The notes beneath the pieces were generated by a model. That model was not told where the DNA came from. It did not search any database and saw only the letters and a list, made by a program, of their open reading frames with translations. From Malachius bipustulatus (lineage: Eukaryota; Arthropoda; Insecta; Coleoptera; Melyridae), in NCBI GenBank assembly GCA_910589415.1, contig OU342630.1, positions 74,892,186-74,956,185 of the forward strand: DNA of 64,000 bases, written 5' to 3'. Of this stretch, positions 58,431 through 64,000 are shown one piece after another (the stretch's first letter is position 1; every line of letters begins with the position of its first letter). The position numbers and the translations under genes are program-made.

Positions 58431-59074
58431 CAGTGAAAACCGGATATAACGACATTGAGGGGACCATCAATATGCGGTCGTTATAGCCGATAGTCGTTAT
58501 AGGCAATTAAATGCATTTTTTACTAACTGACACCACATACCACATACCATATGATATTATGTATGTAAATTCAAAGGATTAATTAGAGGTTTAAATAAAT
58601 AATACGTATATAAAGGCATCACAATTTTCAAATACATATTTATCTATACTAAAAATTTATTAATTTTTGAGGATACAGGTAGGTATGTACAATTTTAATT
58701 TTTTATCATGTTCTGCTAAAGGGCAAACAGTCTCAGTTCGCTCCTGAACTATCCTATTCGGAGAAATACCCAAATCACCTCCATTGTCCGATCACGCGAT
58801 AAAAAAACAAATAAAAACAGGCCCTCGCCCGACGACGGGAAGCGTAAAATTCAGAATTTACAGCATAAGCACCCGTCGGTCGTTATAACCGACACGATTC
58901 CGTGAAAAATCCAAGATCACTACGTCGCTATTACCGATACGTCGCAATAAGCGATGTCGTACTAAACGGTTTCTATGTAAGGTGATTTTTATGAGACTAA
59001 ACTGGGACTTCGACATTTGGTCGTTATATCCAGAACGTCGTACTAAACGATGTCGTTATAATCGGCTTTCACTG
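58431..59074. mobile_element. Tigger/pogo-like MITE against the splice acceptor
   Basis: CAGTGAAARCCG-type termini are inverted over about 26 bases, ending in TAACGACAT, with TA on both sides (58429-58430 and 59075-59076). CGTTATA and GTCGTTAT words repeat inside. The right end lies only 18 bases before the intron/exon junction at 59093/59094, so the intron's branch point probably lies in the element. Confidence 0.85.
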
Positions 59075-59093
59075 TATTTTTATTTTTTTTTAG

Positions 59094-59275
59094 ATTGCAA
59101 TTTAGAACCACACGGGAATCCTGATTGCGAAACTGACAGTAAAGCCTATACATGGGTGGGCAGTGCTCAAGAGTGTCAGGAAACACCTCACGGAGATGCA
59201 TGTGAACCAACCAAAAACCATTTTGCAACTCTAGAAGATTGTGAAAGAATTGCAAAAACGCTTTGTCTTAAATAA
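59094..59275 (+). CDS. Secreted His-rich Kunitz-like protein, exon 2
   Basis: TTTTTTTTAG precedes 59094. The exon completes Asp39 and encodes residues 40-98 and TAA at 59273-59275. Cysteines are at 40, 50, 66, 75, 88 and 96, so the gaps are 9-15-8-12-7 residues. The Kunitz/BPTI pattern is 8-15-7-12-3, and the stretch C-x4-N-x-F-x-T-x-E-x-C (75-88) is typical of the fold's C-terminal half. The widened last gap and the missing GPC after the first cysteines make it a divergent member; protease inhibition is not assured. A run of open codons upstream of 59094 in the same frame is intron. AATAAA signals overlap and follow the stop (59271-59280). Confidence 0.85.
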
Positions 59276-59569
59276 ATAAAAAATATGCGAAAATGTATCT
59301 TTATGGCTAAAATGTAAAATTACAAAATGATTTTCAATTACATAATTACAAACTGTAAAATTCTTAATTGGTAACTTTTTATTGCTGCAAAGTTTTTCAA
59401 TTTTTTTTGTCTGTAATAATAATATTGTACCTACCTAATCATAGAATAATTCAAAACGAGGAATTTTAACTTTGAGTACCTATAATAGGTAAGTATCTAT
59501 TATTTTTCATTAATGTTGACTTCAAATATTTATTTCAGACAACCAAATAATTAAAGTTGCATGGGTGTG
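59276..59569. other. 3' flank of the Kunitz-like gene
   Basis: Contains the likely polyadenylation region. No other feature. Confidence 0.35.
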
Positions 59570-60390
59570 GTCGATGGTGACAGTGAGTCTAAATCCAAAA
59601 CTGAGATCTACTGCCCCTTTTGGAAAAACCGCAATTTTTGTTTTAGGGGATGAATTTGCTTTTTTCCCTTTACGACGTTTATTAACTTTTTATCGAGAGA
59701 AATGTAATGATACAATTTTTTTTCATATTTTGAGAAATTGTTTTCAATTTATGTTTCCGTTTTTGTAATAGTCTTATTAGCTGTGACTTTAAAATTGGGT
59801 ATATTTTTATAATTTTTGACGTTTTTGCTTGTTGCAATTTTTAATTGTTAAAGTCAATGCAATAATAATTATCAAAATCGCAACACAAAATTAAAATTTT
59901 TTCCTATTTTTCTTTAAAATGGCTTGATAGACTTGAAATGTAACAGTGACAGAAGTAGCTTTTCAATCTTAGCAAATGATCCAACTAATATTTACCTACC
60001 AAGTACATTTATTAGGCATATTTTATTTTAAAATGTGCATGAAAGTGAAAGCCCGCCATGAGAGATAAAACCCATCTCCTGAGATAAATATCTCGAGAAA
60101 ACTAGTTTTTCTCCAATCTCCATAAGGATTGTGCAGGGTCCCTAGTAGATAATTTTCCTTAAAATTACCTGTAGTTAATTAACTGTTACAAAAATGGATA
60201 AATTGCACAGATGCAAATCTTTAGAGAGTTTGTTTCTCCGTAGTTACATTTTTTCGATAAAAGGTTAATTAACGCTTTAAAATGCAAAAAACAAAACAAA
60301 TTCATCCCCTAAAACCAAAATGGCGGTTTTACACAAGGGGTAGTACCTTAGGTGGCATCTTTAGATTTAGACTCATTATCGACCCTCCAA
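59570..60390. mobile_element. Inverted-repeat element
   Basis: Arms near 59572-59700 and 60245-60390 share GTTTTAGGGGATGAATTTG and GAGTCTAAATC in inverted order, with clear divergence between arms. Plus-strand frames of about 70 codons in each arm are not genes. Confidence 0.55.
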
Positions 60391-60624
60391 CACCAACTGA
60401 AAACTCCTTTTCTCATTTGTCAAACAAAATTTTGAAAAAAAAAACCACTGGGAGTTATTCAGGGTGGGAAGTTTTCAAAGAAAGATATTACCTCTAATGA
60501 TTCTGACAGACCATCACATCGATAAAAGACTATTTTTCGAAGAAAAAATCACTGGTGCTGTATGTACCTATCAGTGGTCCATAGGCCCATAGCAGCCCCT
60601 ATGAGCTATGGGGCCGCTGGTTAA
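60391..60624. other. Intergenic, no gene seen
   Basis: Nothing recognised, except the palindromic GCCCCTATGAGCTATGGGGC near 60595 beside the SINE head. Confidence 0.3.
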
Positions 60625-61720
60625 GGCACTACCTTTATACTCGATAAGCCGTGCTGGCTACGAGCTCCTGTGTTCGAATCATATTCCTGTCATGTGCGCT
60701 TATATACAGCGGCGTAGCTAGAATTTTCTTAAGGGACAGTGCGATCAAGGACTAATGCATAAAATTACAAAAGAATATTAAATGACTTTGAAGAGGGGAC
60801 GGGAACTCCACGAAGAAGCGCCGCAGGCGAATTATTTTAATGTTCAAGCGGTCACGCAATTACCCAATAGTTTAAAATTTACTCAGACGGAAAAATAAAA
60901 AAAATAAAAATTTGTAGGTACTCATTAGGTACTCGACTACACAGACTACAATTACTTATCCCATAATTAATAGGTACCCAGTTAGAAACAATATTATTTA
61001 TTCAATTAATATCTAAAATATTTAAAATTTGTTTACCTACCATTGGTATAGGTACCTACCTAGTATTATATCTACTAGTACTAGAAGTAGCTGGTTGGAG
61101 GCGAGGTTGGAGGTCATAAACTTTAGCAAATTTCCTCGCAATAATAAATAATTTTGCCCTGGACAAAATTGGTTTGCTCAGCTCAGTCAGTCAGTTAAGT
61201 CTTAAAAAGTATCTGAAAATTAAATTTAAGACGTGTTTGAGAATTTCTGGTTTTGTTTGTCTGCGGCTTCGACCAACAACCAGATAATGATGAGATTTAG
61301 GTAATTATGTTATTCCAGCTAGATATTTTTATTGCTACTCCCTATGATTGTCCACCAAAGTCCTTTTGTGCCTGAAACCACATGCCGGTCAGTAGTGTCC
61401 CAAGCTTTGTTTCATGTTGATTTTCGAAGAATTATTGTTCTGAGTGGTAAAATGTTCTTTGTATTCATGCTAAAGTCTGCAGTTAAAAGAAACGCCCAAT
61501 AATTTTTAGTGCACTTTATTTATATTTTTCTAAAAAAAATACTTGAAAAAATTGTGTTCACAAAAGACTGTCTCGGAGGGGAGGGGTCTGCTGACCCATA
61601 TTAAGCCATATGTGGCTACGTCACTGCGCTTATATTTACTAAACATTTCATTCCCGATGTTACAATTAGATGTATTAAATAAATATAAACTGTGTTTATA
61701 AATAAATATTAGTCTTTTCT
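60625..61720 (+). mobile_element. tRNA-derived SINE interrupted by a hAT element
   Basis: Pol III A box TGGTTAAGGCA (about 60629) and B box TGTTCGAATCA (about 60671) mark a tRNA-like head. After the hAT insertion the sequence resumes at 61627 and ends in an AT-rich tail with AATAAATATAAAC words. Boundaries are approximate because no target duplication is clear. Confidence 0.5.
60707..61626. mobile_element. hAT-like non-autonomous element
   Basis: Left end CAGCGGCGTAGCTAG and right end (complement) CAGTGACGTAGCCAC are imperfect inverted repeats of a common insect hAT type. CGCTTATA occurs at 60697-60704 and 61627-61634, an 8-base duplication, though two bases (TA) separate the left copy from the terminus. 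No transposase. Confidence 0.65.
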
Positions 61721-62340
61721 TTATTGATCGAATAAATCGTAGTAAATATTAATGCTGAATGTTAAAAGTTAATACATATGGGCACTGCGAGAATACTAGA
61801 GGATCTGTCTACGTATACCTTCATGTTTTATTCGTTATAAAATTAAATAATTAAAATAATGTACGTAGGTATAATAAATAATTATAAATAAAAATATGTA
61901 TCAGGAAACAATATTACACGTGTAGGTACCTACCTACCGATTTTACGTTTTACATACTCGTGTGAAGTTATTTGTTTATTTATATTCCTACCTAAGCTTG
62001 TATCTTGCTTTTTCATATTTATAATATTTGTAAAAACTCACTAATCGCTCATTGTTATACCGAATGTGCCATAAATAATAACTGGCGGTGCGCTAATTAG
62101 TACACAGAAGTTACAATAAGTTACTATACTTTGTTGGAGAATCAACATTTTAAAAATTGGTTTCGATAATAGCACAAAATGGTTTTTTAGTTCTTTGTAA
62201 TGAGATCTTATTCTACTCTTAAAACGAGATATAACTTTTCTGGGTACACACAGATAGCTACATTTATCTGAGCGGTCATCATTTTGACCTTACCAAAAGT
62301 GTATCAATTTGAGTACGCTATTATTACCTCATTAGTTTAA
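61721..62340. other. Intergenic, upstream of the acidic secreted protein gene
   Basis: AT-rich with several TAGGTACCTA-type words near 61921. No clear TATA box at the expected distance from 62349. Confidence 0.35.
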
Positions 62341-62348
62341 ATGCAATC

Positions 62349-62463
62349 ATGTTGAAAATAAATGTGGTCGTGTTCCTTTTCCTGGTGTATCAAGTTTATT
62401 CCTCGCAGGATGGGATTCAAAAGAAAAATCCATTTATTAATGGAAAAGTTCCCTTTAATCAAA
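62349..62463 (+). CDS. Acidic signal-peptide protein with C-terminal KEEL, exon 1
   Basis: The ATG at 62349 opens 38 codons. MLKINVVVFLFLVYQVYSS is a clear signal peptide with probable cleavage near Ser19. It is followed by a short basic segment (QKKNPFINGKVPFNQ). The donor is CAAA|GTAAGT and the exon ends in phase 1. It joins 63239 so that A + TG restores Met39. An overlapping five-codon upstream frame begins at 62341 (ATGCAATCATGTTGA), so start selection may be slightly leaky. The gene spans 62349-63738 with one 775-base intron. Confidence 0.85.
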
Positions 62464-63238
62464 GTAAGTTACTAACCTAATACCTATACTTATTATTTTT
62501 TAAATAATAATTGCCCATATTGAATTGTTCTTATTTGAAAATCCACTAGTCATTTTACAGTATATCTAAAAGATACCTACATAATAAGCACCTAAGTAGA
62601 TTATGTATTTCTATAAAATACAGTGTTCAAATTTTAATTATTAGAAAAAAATATATGGAAAGGGGATTCCTTGATTCATCCCACGAAAAAAAATCTAATT
62701 AACGATGAGGGTTCGCATGCAAATACACCGTTTTTGAGTTTTACCTAGATTTTGATGAAAAATTTCTTTATATTATATGTAGTTACTTTGTTATGCTATT
62801 TTTTTTCACATTTCCAGTGACGGAGATGTTAGGGTTGCATGAGTTTTTTTTTGCCCCTAATGTCTACGACCCTAGGAAAATTGGCCTTTTGAAACTTCAT
62901 TTTAAACCGCCAATGTTTTCTACATAATAAAGGTGATTTTTGTCAAAATCCCCAATAACATGAACCGTTTTCGAGAGAAATTAAGTTTTATGACGAAAAG
63001 CATGAAAAACAGTAGGTACCAACATTATAAAACAAATTACTTGTTTTACAAAATTAGGCAAATATGACACAACACTAACCCGGTTTTATCATGTTTTTCA
63101 TCATGTAATGTAATTTTTCTCAAAACCGGTTCATTATTATAGCCTTCATTAGTTTTCTAATGGTATAGTTACTAAATTCTTTTGCAAAATATCCACCCAT
63201 TTTATCCATTTGGTAAATTTTATGAAATATTTTTTCAG
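62464..63238 (+). other. Intron of the KEEL protein gene, with a foldback-family fragment
   Basis: GTAAGT at 62464 and TTTTTTCAG ending at 63238 define it. Bases of about 62815-63015 are homologous to 52670-52900 in FB-8 (GGAGATKTTRGGGTTG, CCCCTAATKTCYACGA, CGTTTTCGAGA words). The intron thus carries a fragment of the foldback family. Confidence 0.7.
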
Positions 63239-63738
63239 TGGATGTGTTAAAACTCTTGAAAAATAGACAAGTAAGTCCTCAGAACTTACATAAGTTCATG
63301 GAACTTCTGAAGGAAAGTAACTGGAAAGAGTATGCCAAGGAGAAAACGTCAGAAGACAAATTGAAGAAGCTTTTCGGCTTACTTGCAGATAACTTTGAGG
63401 CAGCATTTCCGAAAAAGCACGTCCCGAAAAAACCTAAATATTTGGATATTGACGATGATGATGATGACGACGATTTAGATGATCAATCTGCTAAAAAGAC
63501 TGTAGATCAGTCCGAAGTTGAAGGAAATCAAGAAAATGAAAATGAAGATGAAGATGAAAATGAAAATAAAATTGAAGATGAAAATGAAGATGAAGATGAA
63601 AATGAAAATGAAAATGAAAATGAAAATGTAAATGATGATGATGATGATAATGATGACAGCAACGAAGATAACGATAACACAGAGCAAGACGGAATTGATC
63701 AAGATACAGAAGATGCGAAACCAAAAGAAGAACTTTAA
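63239..63738 (+). CDS. Acidic signal-peptide protein with C-terminal KEEL, exon 2
   Basis: Residues 39-204. Residues of about 39-105 form a charged, helical-looking segment (VLKLLKNRQVSPQNLHKFME, later KLKKLFGLLADNFEAAFPKK). From about 107 onward the protein is Asp/Glu/Asn-rich low complexity, encoded by GATGAA/AATGAA repeats at 63530-63660 that may vary in length. The last four residues are KEEL, a recognised variant of the KDEL endoplasmic-reticulum retrieval signal (ERp72 proteins end this way). With the signal peptide and acidic tail this suggests an ER-lumen or secretory-pathway calcium-binding protein; a secreted effector is the alternative. No cysteine is seen. I do not recognise the family. 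Confidence 0.85.
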
Positions 63739-64000
63739 AAAAAGCAGCTGCGGCTAAAGCGAAGAATCTTAAGATATAAGGTATATGTACCCTCAAATAC
63801 CCTGTGATGTTCTTATATTTATTTACTTATTGTAAAATAAATAAATTTGAAACAAAAATAGGAATTCTGACTTTTTGTTTAAATAAATCTGAATGAAAAT
63901 CATTAATTGACTGCGTCCTGAGAGTGAGTTCCTGATCAGTGAGATTACCCTGTATAGGTACATACCTCTACCTACCTATCTTGATTACCTATCTGTAAAT
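63739..64000 (+). other. 3' untranslated region and downstream sequence
   Basis: AATAAA at 63836-63841 and again at 63840-63845 lies about 100 bases after the stop, fitting polyadenylation. Near 63950 an ACCCTGTATAGG foldback-type end occurs, followed by TACCTACCTA-type words. Confidence 0.5.

Noticed and set aside
63475..63796. Minus-strand Ile/Phe- and His-rich frames
   Set aside because: Shadows of the GATGAA/AATGAA repeat in the plus-strand coding exon.

Overview
The window looks like nuclear DNA of an insect. Supporting features are AT-rich sequence, spliced genes with short GT-AG introns (one of 63 bases), tRNA-derived SINEs, and remains of Tc1/mariner, Tigger/pogo, hAT, Harbinger and Ty3/Gypsy elements. 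Dispersed TAGGTACCTA-type words are also frequent. A sap-feeding hemipteran is my guess, but nothing here fixes the order. There are no bacterial operons, CRISPR arrays or convincing complete tRNA or rRNA genes.

Only three genes can be supported well, all spliced. (1) On the minus strand at 13.29-15.36 kb lie three consecutive exons of a very acidic, probably nuclear protein; the 3' part of the gene is not found. (2) On the plus strand at 55.55-59.28 kb is a complete two-exon gene for a 98-residue secreted protein: signal peptide, histidine cluster, then a six-cysteine Kunitz-like domain. (3) On the plus strand at 62.35-63.74 kb is a complete two-exon gene for a 204-residue acidic protein with a signal peptide and a C-terminal KEEL. 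Genes 2 and 3 are neighbours and each has exactly 115 coding bases in exon 1, ending in phase 1. Weaker single-exon candidates lie at 1.6, 6.9, 11.6 and 49.3 kb.

Most of the remaining sequence is transposon-derived. The dominant theme is a set of foldback elements with long inverted arms and little or nothing coding between them. Many end in TATACAGGGTG or a close variant: 4.0-5.8, 18.5-19.3, 31.1-31.9, 41.2-42.0, 42.1-43.0, 46.7-48.2, 50.4-51.2 and 52.4-53.2 kb. The element at 43.35-44.91 kb has related ends (TATACA) and encloses a broken mariner-type transposase, so the family may be non-autonomous relatives of such an element. The largest structure is a pair of 1,327-base inverted arms (45771-47097 and 47808-49134) in perfect register around a 710-base spacer.

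By region: 0-8.5 kb, MITEs, a SINE and a Harbinger fragment; 8.5-13 kb, intergenic with dispersed repeats; 13-20 kb, acidic-protein gene, mariner remnant and foldback; 20-33.4 kb, hAT element, MITEs and foldbacks; 33.4-40.8 kb, repeat-poorer sequence with CpG-rich islands; 40.8-55.3 kb, dense nested foldbacks; 55.5-64 kb, the two secreted-protein genes with transposons in their introns.
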